A stretch of DNA of 64,000 nucleotides, taken from assembly GCF_014698995.1 (NCBI RefSeq), contig NZ_JACWZZ010000003.1, positions 124,001-188,000 on the forward strand. Direction: 5' to 3'. Below, piece after piece: positions 19,142 through 26,832 of this stretch. A program made the position numbers and the translations under genes. Below the pieces are notes generated by a model. The model was not told the origin of the DNA. It saw only the letters and a program-made list of their open reading frames with translations, and ran no database searches. Origin of the DNA: Hymenobacter duratus (GTDB lineage Bacteria > Bacteroidota > Bacteroidia > Cytophagales > Hymenobacteraceae). Numbering within the stretch: the first letter of the stretch is position 1; each line of letters starts with the position of its first letter.

Positions 19142-19282
19142 GTTTGATGGTTTTTGTGCAGTGGGCACCCCCAAAGATACGCAATCATCTATCAAACGTT
19201 ATCAAACAGTGCTTTCAGTGAGTGTATATGATGGTTTTATACAATTCAGAAAGTATCAAACAGGGTTAATTTTCTATCAAAC
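19142..19282 (-). promoter_or_regulatory. Right-end arm-type repeats (ATCAAAC)
   Basis: Between the integrase start and attR, ATCAAAC occurs at 19191, 19201, 19255 and 19276. One copy in the other orientation (GTTTGAT) lies at 19142. These mirror the GTTTGAT copies at the left end, so the two ends carry mainly inverted sets. They overlap the likely integrase promoter, so the integrase may repress its own gene. Confidence 0.55.
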
Positions 19283-19346
19283 AGGTTGATTTCAGTGAAA
19301 AAAACATGCGTTTTTGAAGCAATAGAGGCACTTTATTTTGATCGTT

Positions 19347-19366
19347 ATTCCCCTACGGACTACTTC
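19347..19366 (+). repeat. attR core (20-bp direct repeat)
   Basis: Exact second copy of the 20-bp core at 12137-12156. The base before it differs from the tRNA (T here, G in the tRNA). This limits the crossover region to these 20 bp. Confidence 0.9.
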
Positions 19367-19403
19367 AACACCCGCTTCGATTCAGTTCGAGGCGGGTGTT
19401 TTT
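19367..19403 (+). terminator. Displaced original terminator of tRNA-Glu
   Basis: AACACCCGC pairs with GCGGGTGTT; the inner TTCGA/TCGA pairs extend the stem, and a T-run follows. It starts at the first base after attR, where the tRNA terminator would have been before insertion. GC-rich host DNA resumes here. Confidence 0.8.
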
Positions 19404-19447
19404 GTTTCCGCCTGATCCTGGCTCCGGGCGGCTGCGTACCTTGGGCC

Positions 19448-20041
19448 ATGCATCCGCTCCGCGCCTACATTCACCGCTTTGTGCCCCTCTCTGATGCCGA
19501 GTGGGAACCGCTGGCCGCTGCCCTTACGACGCGCCTGCTTCGCCGCAAACAGGATTTCGTGACGCAGGGCGCGGCGGCCCCCGAACTTGCACTGCTGCTG
19601 AGCGGCGCCTGCCGCCTGTTCTATACCCGTCCCGACGGCGAGGAGCGTACCACGTATTTCTTTTTCGAAAACCACCTGATGGGCAGCTACCAAAGCTGCC
19701 TGACGGGCCAGCCCAGCCAGTTCGGGATTCAGGCGCTGGTGCCGACCGAGCTGGTTACGTTTCCGTACGCAGTGCTGCGCGGCTTGTTTGAAGTGTATCC
19801 GGTGTACGAGCGGTTCGGCCGGCTGCTGGCCGAATATCATCTGCTGGGCACGGATGCAAGGCTGGCGGAACTGCTGCTGCTCAGTCCCGAAGAACGGTAC
19901 CGGGCGCTGCTGCGCAGTCACAAAACCAAGATTCCGGCCCGGATTCCGCAGCAGTACATCGCCTCATATCTGGGCGTAACGCCGGTTTCGCTGAGCCGCA
20001 TCCGGGCGCGGGTACTGGCCGAAGACGGCCTGATTTCTTAG
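19448..20041 (+). CDS. Crp/Fnr family transcriptional regulator
   Basis: A 197-residue regulator. The N-terminal two thirds is a cNMP-binding-like beta-barrel (ALLLSGACRLFYTRPDGEE, FFFENHLMGSY). A C-terminal helix-turn-helix is seen in IPQQYIASYLGVTPVSLSRIR. The phosphate-binding cassette of true cAMP receptors is not obvious, so the ligand, if any, is unknown. In Bacteroidota this subtype often responds to stress and acts as an activator. The ATG at 19448 follows a TACCTTGG element that could be a -7 box. The DUF4260 gene follows 70 bp downstream on the same strand and is a plausible partner or target. Confidence 0.9.
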   Translation: MHPLRAYIHRFVPLSDAEWEPLAAALTTRLLRRKQDFVTQGAAAPELALLLSGACRLFYTRPDGEERTTYFFFENHLMGSYQSCLTGQPSQFGIQALVPTELVTFPYAVLRGLFEVYPVYERFGRLLAEYHLLGTDARLAELLLLSPEERYRALLRSHKTKIPARIPQQYIASYLGVTPVSLSRIRARVLAEDGLIS

Positions 20042-20111
20042 CTTTTGTTAACGAGTTTCAGCTGGCCGGACCCGGACCTTTGGGAGGATGTTTCACTTCA
20101 CTCCTACTCCG

Positions 20112-20468
20112 ATGAAAACGCTGCTCAAACTCGAAGAACTGGCTGAATTGTTGGTTGCTACGGTAGTTTTCGCGCATTTGCCCTTTGCCTGGTGGTGGCT
20201 GCCGGCCCTGTTCCTGCTGCCCGACCTGAGCATGATGGGCTACCTGGCCGGCCCGCGCGCAGGGGCCGCCAGCTACAACCTGCTCCACCACAAAGCGCTG
20301 GCCCTGGCCGTGGGTGTGCTGGGCTGGTGGCTGGGCCAGCCGCTGCTGTTGCTGGCCGGCACCGTGCTGCTGTTTCATTCCGCCTTCGACCGGCTGCTGG
20401 GCTACGGCCTGAAATATGGCACTAACTTCCAGAGCACGCACCTCGGCGCCATCGGTAAGGCAGCCTGA
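20112..20468 (+). CDS. DUF4260 family membrane protein
   Basis: A 118-residue integral membrane protein of the DUF4260 family. Three or four hydrophobic helices are visible (LAELLVATVVFAHL, WWWLPALFLLPDLSMMGYLAG, ALALAVGVLGWWLG, LLLLAGTVLLFH). They are joined by the family's conserved LPDLSMMGYL, YNLLHHKALA and FDRLLGYGLKY. Function is unknown. It lies downstream of the Crp-like regulator, an arrangement I believe is common in this phylum. The start at 20112 (MKTLLKLEEL) matches the family's usual N-terminus. Confidence 0.85.
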   Translation: MKTLLKLEELAELLVATVVFAHLPFAWWWLPALFLLPDLSMMGYLAGPRAGAASYNLLHHKALALAVGVLGWWLGQPLLLLAGTVLLFHSAFDRLLGYGLKYGTNFQSTHLGAIGKAA

Positions 20469-20578
20469 GCACCGAAATTACCAGTTTGGCACCAGCCGGC
20501 ACGCACGCAGTTTCGGCCGCGCGGTAAAAAAAGTGAGATGAAAAAATAATGGCTACCTGTCATTTTCTCCCGTAAAGC

Positions 20579-20603
20579 CTAAGGTTCACCATCCCAACCT
20601 TAG
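20579..20603. promoter_or_regulatory. 8-bp inverted repeat directly before the trehalose gene
   Basis: CTAAGGTT and AACCTTAG are separated by 9 nt, and the right arm ends two bases before the ATG. As RNA it would fold over the translation start; as DNA it could bind a dimeric repressor. Confidence 0.4.
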
Positions 20604-20604
20604 C

Positions 20605-22779
20605 ATGTCGCGAACCATTATAGTCTCCAACCGCCTCCCTACCAAGATCCAGCGCACCGAAGAAAGCCTCACGTTTCAGCCCAGCGAAGGCGGGCTGGCC
20701 ACCGGGTTAGGCTCCATCTACCGCCAGGATGGCAACGTGTGGGTGGGCTGGCCGGGACTGTTTGTGGAAGATGCGGCGGAGGAAGAATACGTCTGTGAGC
20801 AGCTGAGCCACGACAGTATGGTACCGGTGTTCCTGACCGAAGCCGAAATCCGGGACTTCTACGAAGGATTCAGCAACTCCACGCTCTGGCCTACTTTCCA
20901 CTATTTTACGCAGTACGCCACCTACGAGCAGGAGCACTGGGACGCCTACGTGGCCGTGAACGAGAAATTCTGCCGTGCCGTGCTGGCCCAGGCTGGTCCC
21001 GAAGACACCATCTGGGTGCACGACTACCAGCTGCTGCTGCTACCCGAAATGCTGCGCCGTGAGCGGCCGGAGGCTACCATCGGCTTCTTTCTGCACATTC
21101 CGTTCCCTTCCTACGAACTGATTCGAGTGTTGCCGTGGCGGGCCGAGTTGCTGCGCGGTATGCTCGGGGCTGACCTGATTGGCTTCCACACCTTCGGCTA
21201 CATGCGGCACTTTCTGAGTGCCGTGCAGCAGCTGTTGGGCCTGTCGTCGCAGAACGGGCAGATTGAGGTGCCCGACCGGATGGTGCTGGTCGATGCCTTC
21301 CCAATGGGCATTGACTACAAGCGCTACGTGCGGGCCGCTGCCTCCGAAGAAGCCAAAATGCACGAAGCCAACTACCGCGAAGCCCTGCGCGATGTGCGCG
21401 TCATTCTGTCTATCGACCGGCTCGACTACTCCAAGGGCATTGCCCAGCGGCTGCGGGCCTTCGAGCTGTTGCTGCAGCGCTACCCCGAGTGGCGCGAGCA
21501 GGTCAGCCTGATTATGGTGGTAGTGCCTTCCCGCGACCAGGTGGCACAATATGCTTCTTTGAAAGAGGAGATTGATGAGCTGGTGGGCCGCATCAACGCG
21601 CAGTACCGCACCATCACCTGGAACCCTATTCACTACTTCTACCGCTCCTTCCCGCTGGAAGAGCTGGCCTCGCTCTACCGTTTGGCCGAGGTGGCACTCG
21701 TGACGCCCATGCGCGACGGCATGAACCTCGTGGCCAAGGAGTTCATTGCCAGCAAGGCCGACAAAAAGGGCGTACTGATTCTGAGTGAACGGGCTGGTGC
21801 GGCCCGGGAGCTGTCCGATGCGCTCATCATCAACCCCACCGATACCGGGCAGCTGGCCGAGGCCATGCACGACGCCCTGGTGATGCCCGAAGACGAGCAG
21901 GTGCAGCGCATGAGTGCCATGCAGGCGCTGGTGCGGCAATACAACGTATTTGCCTGGACCAAGCTGTTTATGGCGCGCCTGGAATACAGCAAGATGAAGC
22001 AGCACACGATGGCCACCGAAAAGCTCACGCCCGACACCACAGCGGGCCTGCTGGCCGAGTACCACGCCACCGACCAGCGCCTGCTCCTGCTCGACTATGA
22101 TGGCACGCTGGCGCCGTTTCATGCCAACCCGCAGCGCGCCCAGCCCGACCAGGAGCTGCTGCTGCTGCTGCGCGCCCTCACTGAGAATCCGAAAAACCGC
22201 GTGGTCATCATCAGTGGCCGCGACCGGACGACGCTGCAGGCGTGGCTGGGCCATCTGCCCGTCGATTTTATTGCCGAGCACGGCGTGTGGCTGCGGGCCG
22301 CCGGCGAGGACTGGCAGCTGTTCCAGACTCTCAACAACGAGTGGATGCGCGAAATCCGGCCGGTACTGGAGCTGTACGTGGCCCGTACCGCCGGCTCCTT
22401 CATCGAGGATAAGGAGTATTCGCTGGTGTGGCACTACCGCCGCGCCGACGCCGAATTGGGAGCCGTCAGGGCCCGCGACCTGCTCAACCACCTCACCTTC
22501 ATGACGTCCAATTCCGAGCTGCAGGTGATGGAGGGCAACAAGGTCATCGAAATCAAAACGGCGGGCATCAACAAGGGCACAGCTGCCGCCCGCTGGCTGG
22601 CTACCTACCAGCCTCAGTTCACGCTGGCTATCGGCGACGACCGGACCGACGAGGACACCTTCCGGGCCATGCCGCCGGAGGCATACACCATTAAGGTTGG
22701 CACCGATTCCCGCTCCCTGGCCCGCTTCCATGTGGCGTCCACTGCGGAGGTGCGCCAGCTTCTGCGGCAGCTCCTGTAG
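20605..22779 (+). CDS. otsAB: Bifunctional trehalose-6-phosphate synthase / trehalose-phosphatase
   Basis: A 724-residue fusion that makes trehalose from UDP-glucose and glucose-6-phosphate and then removes the phosphate. The GT20 synthase half covers residues 1 to about 465, with SNRLP at the start, the glucose-phosphate-binding GLATGLG segment, [14 protein letters not shown] (138-151), [11 protein letters not shown] and the C-terminal [10 protein letters not shown]. The HAD phosphatase half starts near 490 with [13 protein letters not shown] (nucleophile D496), then [13 protein letters not shown] and [10 protein letters not shown]. All catalytic motifs are intact, so both activities are expected. 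The product is a compatible solute, so the gene probably answers osmotic or drying stress. A small inverted repeat overlaps the leader. Confidence 0.96.
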   Translation: MSRTIIVSNRLPTKIQRTEESLTFQPSEGGLATGLGSIYRQDGNVWVGWPGLFVEDAAEEEYVCEQLSHDSMVPVFLTEAEIRDFYEGFSNSTLWPTFHYFTQYATYEQEHWDAYVAVNEKFCRAVLAQAGPEDTIWVHDYQLLLLPEMLRRERPEATIGFFLHIPFPSYELIRVLPWRAELLRGMLGADLIGFHTFGYMRHFLSAVQQLLGLSSQNGQIEVPDRMVLVDAFPMGIDYKRYVRAAASEEAKMHEANYREALRDVRVILSIDRLDYSKGIAQRLRAFELLLQRYPEWREQVSLIMVVVPSRDQVAQYASLKEEIDELVGRINAQYRTITWNPIHYFYRSFPLEELASLYRLAEVALVTPMRDGMNLVAKEFIASKADKKGVLILSERAGAARELSDALIINPTDTGQLAEAMHDALVMPEDEQVQRMSAMQALVRQYNVFAWTKLFMARLEYSKMKQHTMATEKLTPDTTAGLLAEYHATDQRLLLLDYDGTLAPFHANPQRAQPDQELLLLLRALTENPKNRVVIISGRDRTTLQAWLGHLPVDFIAEHGVWLRAAGEDWQLFQTLNNEWMREIRPVLELYVARTAGSFIEDKEYSLVWHYRRADAELGAVRARDLLNHLTFMTSNSELQVMEGNKVIEIKTAGINKGTAAARWLATYQPQFTLAIGDDRTDEDTFRAMPPEAYTIKVGTDSRSLARFHVASTAEVRQLLRQLL

Positions 22780-22815
22780 CTGGACTTTTGGGGTGGTGAG
22801 GTGGTGGAGTATCTC

Positions 22816-22909
22816 GTCATCCTGAGCTTGCGAAGGACCTTCTCCCATTTGGACAAGTCGTAAAACGGCTCGTGCTGATCGGAGAAGGTCCTTCGCTTTG
22901 CTGCGGACG
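22816..22909. repeat. Intergenic palindrome, family A, degraded right arm
   Basis: The left arm begins GTCATCCTGAGCTTGCGAAG. The right arm pairs through GGAGAAGGTCCTTCGC but its outer end is changed (GCTGCGGAC instead of the expected GCTCAGGATGAC). The loop again contains an AAGTCGT/ACGGCTCGT element. It lies between the trehalose gene and the YgjP gene. Confidence 0.75.
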
Positions 22910-22964
22910 GCATTACCTTTACACACCCGATTTCACCACCGCAACGCACTATTTCACCCAGCTC

Positions 22965-23675
22965 ATGCCCCAACTTCTCATCGACGACCTGCTGGTGGAA
23001 GTCGTGCGCAAGAATATCCGGACGCTGCGCCTGAGCGTGCACATGCCCGATGGCCGGGTGCGCGTATCGGTGCCGCTGCGCACCCCCGACGAAACCGTGC
23101 GGGAGCTGGTAACGGCGCGCCGCGCCTGGATCCGGAAGCATCAGGCCACGTTTGCGGCCCGCGAGCAGCCGGCCCGGCTCCAGTACGTTTCGGGGGAGTT
23201 GCACCCCTACCAGGGCCAGCTGTATGAGCTGCGGGTGCACGCCACGGCCGGCCCGGCGCGGGTGGCGCTCCAGGAGCCGCACCTCAACCTGTATATCTGC
23301 GAAGACAGCACCCCGGCGCAGCGGGAGCAGGCGCTGGCGGCCTGGTACCGCCAGCGCCTGCGCGAGCAGCTGCCCCTGCTGGCCGCTCGCTGGGAACCGG
23401 TGGTGGGCGCGCAGGCCCGCACCTGGGCCATCCGGCAGATGAAAACCCGCTGGGGCACCTGCAACATCCAGGCGCGCCGCATCTGGCTGAATCTGGAGCT
23501 CATCAAACGGCCTCTGCCCTGCCTCGAATACGTGGTGGTGCACGAGTTAACCCATCTGCACGAGCGGTATCACAACGCCCGCTTCTGGGGCCTCATGGAC
23601 CAGTACATGCCCGACTGGCGCAAGCACAAAGCCGAGCTAAACCGCGTGCACCTGCGCGCCGCCGACGCGGATTAA
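22965..23675 (+). CDS. YgjP-like zinc metallopeptidase (M48/SprT-related)
   Basis: A 236-residue protein of the YgjP family (DUF45). The core is WGTCNIQARRIWLNLEL, then the zinc site VVVHELTHLHERYHN near residue 192 and FWGLMDQYMPDWRKHKAEL. The third zinc ligand is expected in that last segment. Family members are cytosolic metallopeptidase-like proteins; their physiological substrate is not known. The ATG at 22965 is preferred, since upstream in-frame codons lie within the palindromic repeat. It ends 5 bp before a bidirectional terminator shared with the convergent GH15 gene. Confidence 0.92.
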   Translation: MPQLLIDDLLVEVVRKNIRTLRLSVHMPDGRVRVSVPLRTPDETVRELVTARRAWIRKHQATFAAREQPARLQYVSGELHPYQGQLYELRVHATAGPARVALQEPHLNLYICEDSTPAQREQALAAWYRQRLREQLPLLAARWEPVVGAQARTWAIRQMKTRWGTCNIQARRIWLNLELIKRPLPCLEYVVVHELTHLHERYHNARFWGLMDQYMPDWRKHKAELNRVHLRAADAD

Positions 23676-23680
23676 ACACA

Positions 23681-23720
23681 AAAAAGTCCGCCAGACATCG
23701 TATAGTCTGGCGGACTTTTT
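23681..23720. terminator. Bidirectional terminator
   Basis: AAAAAGTCCGCCAGAC pairs perfectly with its complement across an 8-nt loop. It lies between the convergent YgjP and GH15 genes. Confidence 0.92.
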
Positions 23721-23736
23721 ATTCTCAGCCAACAGC

Positions 23737-25521
23737 TTACACAAACGTGGGGCGGTCCAGCTTCTTGGCAATACGGTAAGCCGCATTCACGAGGCCCACG
23801 TGGCTGTAGGCCTGCGGGAAGTTGCCCCACTGTGAGCCGGTCTTGGCGTCCACGTCTTCTGAGAGCAAGCCCAGGTGGTTGGTGTAGGTGATGAGCTTTT
23901 CGAACTCGCGCACGGCATCGTCGAGGCGGCCGACGCAGGCCAGCGTCTCCACGTACCAGAAGGAGCAGATAAGAAACGTGGTTTCGGGCGTGCCGAAGTC
24001 GTCGGGGTGGCGGTAGCGGTAAAACAGGCCTTCGGGCGTCATCAGCTCCTTTTCCAGGGCCTGCAGATGGCGGTGGGCCCGCTCAGTGGTGGGGTCGAGG
24101 TAGCCCATCATGATGAGCTGCAGGGTGCTGGCATCAAGGTGCGGCGAGCCGATGGCGTTGGCGTAGGCCTGGTGCTCTTCGCTGAAACACTGCTCAATCC
24201 GCCGCTCGGCCTCCAGCATGAGGCGCGTGGCCATGGCCTCCATATCGGTGTCGCCGAGGGACTTCGCCACTTTGCGGGCGGCGTGGCTGCCGGCCCAGTG
24301 AAACAGGTAGGTGTAGCAGTGGTACTGCGCAATGTGGCGGAACTCCCATAGGCCGGCATCGGGCTGGTCCATGGTCTTGTCAATCATGTTCAGGGCCTCA
24401 TACACCAGCTTTGCGGGGCTGGTGCGCTCCGGGTCGATGAAGCGGCAATCCACGTAAAGCGGCAGCAGGGCCACCAGAATCTGGCCGTACACATCGTTCT
24501 GAATGTGCGTGTAAGCGTCGTTGCCGACGCGTACGGGTTGGTTGCCAAGGTAGCCGGCCAGCGGCAGTTCCCGCTCCGTCAGCTCCGAGGCCCCGCTGAT
24601 ACCATAAAGCGGCTGGTACTTGTCTTTGACCTTGGTGGAAATGTTGGCGATGTAGTGGAAGTACCGCTCCATTTCCTCGAAGTGCCCAATGTTGTTGAAG
24701 GCTGTGAGGGTATAGAACGTGTCGCGCATCCAGCAGTAGCGGTAGTCCCAGTTGCGGGTGCTGCCGGGCGCTTCGGGCAGGCTCATGGTGCTGGCCGCAA
24801 TAATGGCGCCCGTGTCTTCATACTGGTGCACCTTCAGGGCCAGCGCCGACCGAATAACGGCCTCCTGATGGAAGTTGCTGATGCTGGTGCTCTTCACCCA
24901 CTTGCGCCAGTAGTCCACGGTACTGTGCAAAAACCGCTCGGCGGTGCTGGCCAAAGCGGCTTCCAGCGGCGCGCCGTAGGTTAGCACGAGGTACTTGGTT
25001 TCGTTCAGCACGAAGTCCTCCCCTTCCAGCACGTACGTCAGCGGAATGTCCGTGGTGAGGCGGATTTCTTCATCAAGGCCCAGATAGGCAATGTGGTTGG
25101 AGCTGCGGCGCCGGCTCAGGCGGGTTTCGCCATAGTCCCCGACCGGGTTGCAGGTTACTTTGATACGCGGGGTGCCAGCCAGCGGCTCCAGCTTCCGGAT
25201 CAGCATCAGGGGCTTGTAGTACCGCTCGTACTGCGGGAAGCGGGGCGCAAAGTCCGTGACGCGGTAGCGGCCGTCCTCATTTTCAATTTCGGTGCACAAC
25301 ACGTTGGTATTCTGCCTGTAATACTGATGCGTCTGGAAGCTGCCGGGCGCCGAAGGCCGGATGCTGAACTCGCCGCCCTTCTGCTCATCGAGCAGGTCGC
25401 CGAACACAAAGCTGCTATCGAAACGGGGCCAGCAGAGCCAGGCCACGGAAGTATCCTTGCGAATGAGGGCGAGGAAGGCACAATTGCCGATCAGGCCCAT
25501 GTCGTAGGTGTGTTTGCTCAT
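23737..25521 (-). CDS. Glycoside hydrolase family 15 protein
   Basis: A 594-residue GH15 enzyme of the glucoamylase/trehalase-like group. It starts with the family's N-terminal beta-sandwich (DMGLIGNCAFLALI, WLCWPRFDSSFVFG) and continues in an (alpha/alpha)6 barrel. The barrel shows RNWDYRYCWMRDTFYTL (substrate pocket), WEFR and SQWGNFPQAYSHVGLV near the C-terminus, where a catalytic glutamate is normally found. No signal peptide is present, so it is probably cytoplasmic. Proximity to the trehalose synthesis gene suggests a role in trehalose or alpha-glucan turnover; trehalase activity is known for some GH15 members, but specificity is not readable here. Confidence 0.92.
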   Translation of the reverse strand: MSKHTYDMGLIGNCAFLALIRKDTSVAWLCWPRFDSSFVFGDLLDEQKGGEFSIRPSAPGSFQTHQYYRQNTNVLCTEIENEDGRYRVTDFAPRFPQYERYYKPLMLIRKLEPLAGTPRIKVTCNPVGDYGETRLSRRRSSNHIAYLGLDEEIRLTTDIPLTYVLEGEDFVLNETKYLVLTYGAPLEAALASTAERFLHSTVDYWRKWVKSTSISNFHQEAVIRSALALKVHQYEDTGAIIAASTMSLPEAPGSTRNWDYRYCWMRDTFYTLTAFNNIGHFEEMERYFHYIANISTKVKDKYQPLYGISGASELTERELPLAGYLGNQPVRVGNDAYTHIQNDVYGQILVALLPLYVDCRFIDPERTSPAKLVYEALNMIDKTMDQPDAGLWEFRHIAQYHCYTYLFHWAGSHAARKVAKSLGDTDMEAMATRLMLEAERRIEQCFSEEHQAYANAIGSPHLDASTLQLIMMGYLDPTTERAHRHLQALEKELMTPEGLFYRYRHPDDFGTPETTFLICSFWYVETLACVGRLDDAVREFEKLITYTNHLGLLSEDVDAKTGSQWGNFPQAYSHVGLVNAAYRIAKKLDRPTFV

Positions 25522-25665
25522 CAGGAGGTGAAGTGGTGGAGTGACGGAGGATAAGGAGACGGAGAAGGCCAGAGCAAGCAGGTGGCGTGCGAAGCGCTGC
25601 CGGCCGGTTGCCCTGCTGCCCTCAGTCCTCTACCTAGTACCCCGGCGGCGCCGTTGAGGTTGCCG

Positions 25666-25673
25666 TAGCTTTG
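25666..25673 (+). promoter_or_regulatory. -7 element of the TVP38-like gene
   Basis: TAGCTTTG is an exact match to TAnnTTTG, 67 bp before the ATG at 25741, in the 219-bp divergent region shared with the GH15 gene. No strong -33 element is seen. Confidence 0.5.
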
Positions 25674-25740
25674 GCGGGGCAGGTTGCGTAGAGAGAGTGC
25701 CGCGCCATTGCGAGGCCTGTTGTTTTCCGTTGTTCTCGCT

Positions 25741-26448
25741 ATGCCCGCCACTGCCACCGCTCCCCGTCGCCGTTCCTCCCGCCTGCCCCTGTATCTGTCG
25801 CTCTCGTTTGTGGTGGCGCTGGTAGCCACCTATTTCTTCTGGCCCGCATTTCAGGCAGCGGTGCAGGAAGCTTTTTCGGCCCTGAAAAGTGGCGAGCAAG
25901 CCCGTATTTCCGCCTGGATGGAGCAGTTCGGCAACTGGGGCCCGGTGGTGCTGGTGGGGCTGATGGTGGTGCAGATGTTCCTGTTCGTGGTAAACGTGGT
26001 GGCCCTGATTCTGGTGGCCGTGCTGGCCTACGGGCCGTGGTGGGGCTCATTGCTGGCCCTGGCAGGCGTGGTGATGGCCTCCACGGTGGGCTACGGCCTG
26101 GGCCGACTGATGGGCGAATCGTTCGTGGCGCGGCTGCTGGGCCGCAGCACCGAAAAGAAAGTCATCGGTATCGTGGAGCGCTACGGCGTGTGGGCCGTGG
26201 TTATTGCGCGCCTCTCCCCGGCCCTCTCCGACGACGCCATCAGCTTTGTGGCGGGCACGGCACGCATGGGCTACTGGAAATTTATGGGCGCCACGGTGGC
26301 CGGCGTCGTGCCCCTGATTGCGCTACTGGCTTACCTCGGCGAGGAAAGCAACCGCCTGAAAACCGGCCTGCTATGGGTGTCGGGTGTGAGCCTGCTGCTG
26401 TTCGGAGGCTACATCTGGTGGGACCAGCGCCGGCAAAAATTTGCGTAA
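25741..26448 (+). CDS. TVP38/TMEM64 (DedA-like) family membrane protein
   Basis: A 235-residue inner-membrane protein of the TVP38/DedA superfamily, whose members are thought to move lipids across the membrane. Hydrophobic segments: LYLSLSFVVALVATYFFW, VVLVGLMVVQMFLFVVNVVA, LLALAGVVMASTVGYGLG and two near the C-terminus. The family signature lies in YGPWWGSLLALAG and VVIARLSPALSDDAISFVAGTARM, the re-entrant loop with conserved arginine and glycine. I chose the ATG at 25741, since it follows a good -7 box and gives a short basic N-terminus. The tRNA-Glu copy follows 78 bp downstream. Confidence 0.9.
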   Translation: MPATATAPRRRSSRLPLYLSLSFVVALVATYFFWPAFQAAVQEAFSALKSGEQARISAWMEQFGNWGPVVLVGLMVVQMFLFVVNVVALILVAVLAYGPWWGSLLALAGVVMASTVGYGLGRLMGESFVARLLGRSTEKKVIGIVERYGVWAVVIARLSPALSDDAISFVAGTARMGYWKFMGATVAGVVPLIALLAYLGEESNRLKTGLLWVSGVSLLLFGGYIWWDQRRQKFA

Positions 26449-26463
26449 ATCATTGCCCAGGAC

Positions 26464-26495
26464 TTGCAGGATAACTTTTTCGCGGCTTATCTTTG
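26464..26495 (+). promoter_or_regulatory. Promoter of the second tRNA-Glu
   Basis: TTG at 26464, a 21-nt spacer, then TATCTTTG at 26488-26495. The following leader is the same as for the first tRNA-Glu, while the sequence upstream of the -7 box differs. Confidence 0.8.
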
Positions 26496-26526
26496 CACCA
26501 CCAAAACGGAAAACGCCGTTTGACCT

Positions 26527-26598
26527 GGTCCGTTCGTCTAGGGGTTAGGACAGTAGATTTTCATTCTACCAACAGGGGTTCGATTCCCCTACGGACTA
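26527..26598 (+). tRNA. tRNA-Glu (anticodon TTC), second identical copy
   Basis: All 72 bases match the tRNA at 12081-12152, with the same cloverleaf and TTC anticodon. Its 3' end also carries ATTCCCCTACGGACTACTT, 19 of the 20 bases of the element's core site, but no element is inserted here. Confidence 0.96.
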
Positions 26599-26601
26599 CT
26601 T

Positions 26602-26634
26602 AAAGCCTTCTGCACTGCGCGGGAGGCTTTTTTA
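26602..26634 (+). terminator. Terminator of the second tRNA-Glu
   Basis: AAAGCCT pairs with AGGCTTT with a 15-nt loop and a T-run, 3 bp after the tRNA. Confidence 0.7.
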
Positions 26635-26758
26635 TTGTTCCACCCGGCCCCTACAGCGTGGCGTATGGGGCAGCCCTGGCCCTGGGGCAGCCTTCGTAGC
26701 CACCGGCAGGGCGCCACAGAAAAGCAATTTTTCTTAGCCGGTTCCAGACCCGGGGCCC

Positions 26759-26766
26759 TACCTTTG
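26759..26766 (+). promoter_or_regulatory. -7 element of the 724-aa surface protein gene
   Basis: TACCTTTG matches TAnnTTTG exactly, 66 bp before the GTG at 26833. Confidence 0.55.
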
Positions 26767-26832
26767 CGCCCTTAGGGGAGCCAAGGCTGCGGCCGGCTTC
26801 TGCCTTCTTCACTTCTGATACTGCCCTGCCCC

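Larger units (their letters stand above)
12137..19366. mobile_element. 7.2-kb integrative element in tRNA-Glu
   Basis: Four signs agree: a 20-bp direct repeat at both ends, one copy being the 3' end of tRNA-Glu; a tyrosine integrase just inside the right end; a sharp change to AT-rich DNA and AT-rich codons between the repeats; and a terminator hairpin directly right of the second repeat that looks like the tRNA's original terminator. Gene order from the left: an orphan protein, a ribbon-helix-helix-like gene with an in-frame stop, an orphan protein, a hairpin-rich non-coding region, a second ribbon-helix-helix-like gene, a palm-polymerase-like gene with an in-frame stop, an orphan protein, then DUF2971 and the integrase on the minus strand. 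No relaxase, capsid, terminase or conjugation gene is visible. It is therefore not a complete phage or conjugative element; a plasmid-like integrating unit or a satellite are the main options. Confidence 0.9.

Noticed and set aside
12137..19366. Prophage or conjugative element
   Set aside because: No structural, lysis, terminase, relaxase, coupling-protein or type IV secretion gene is visible, so the element is not a complete member of either class.
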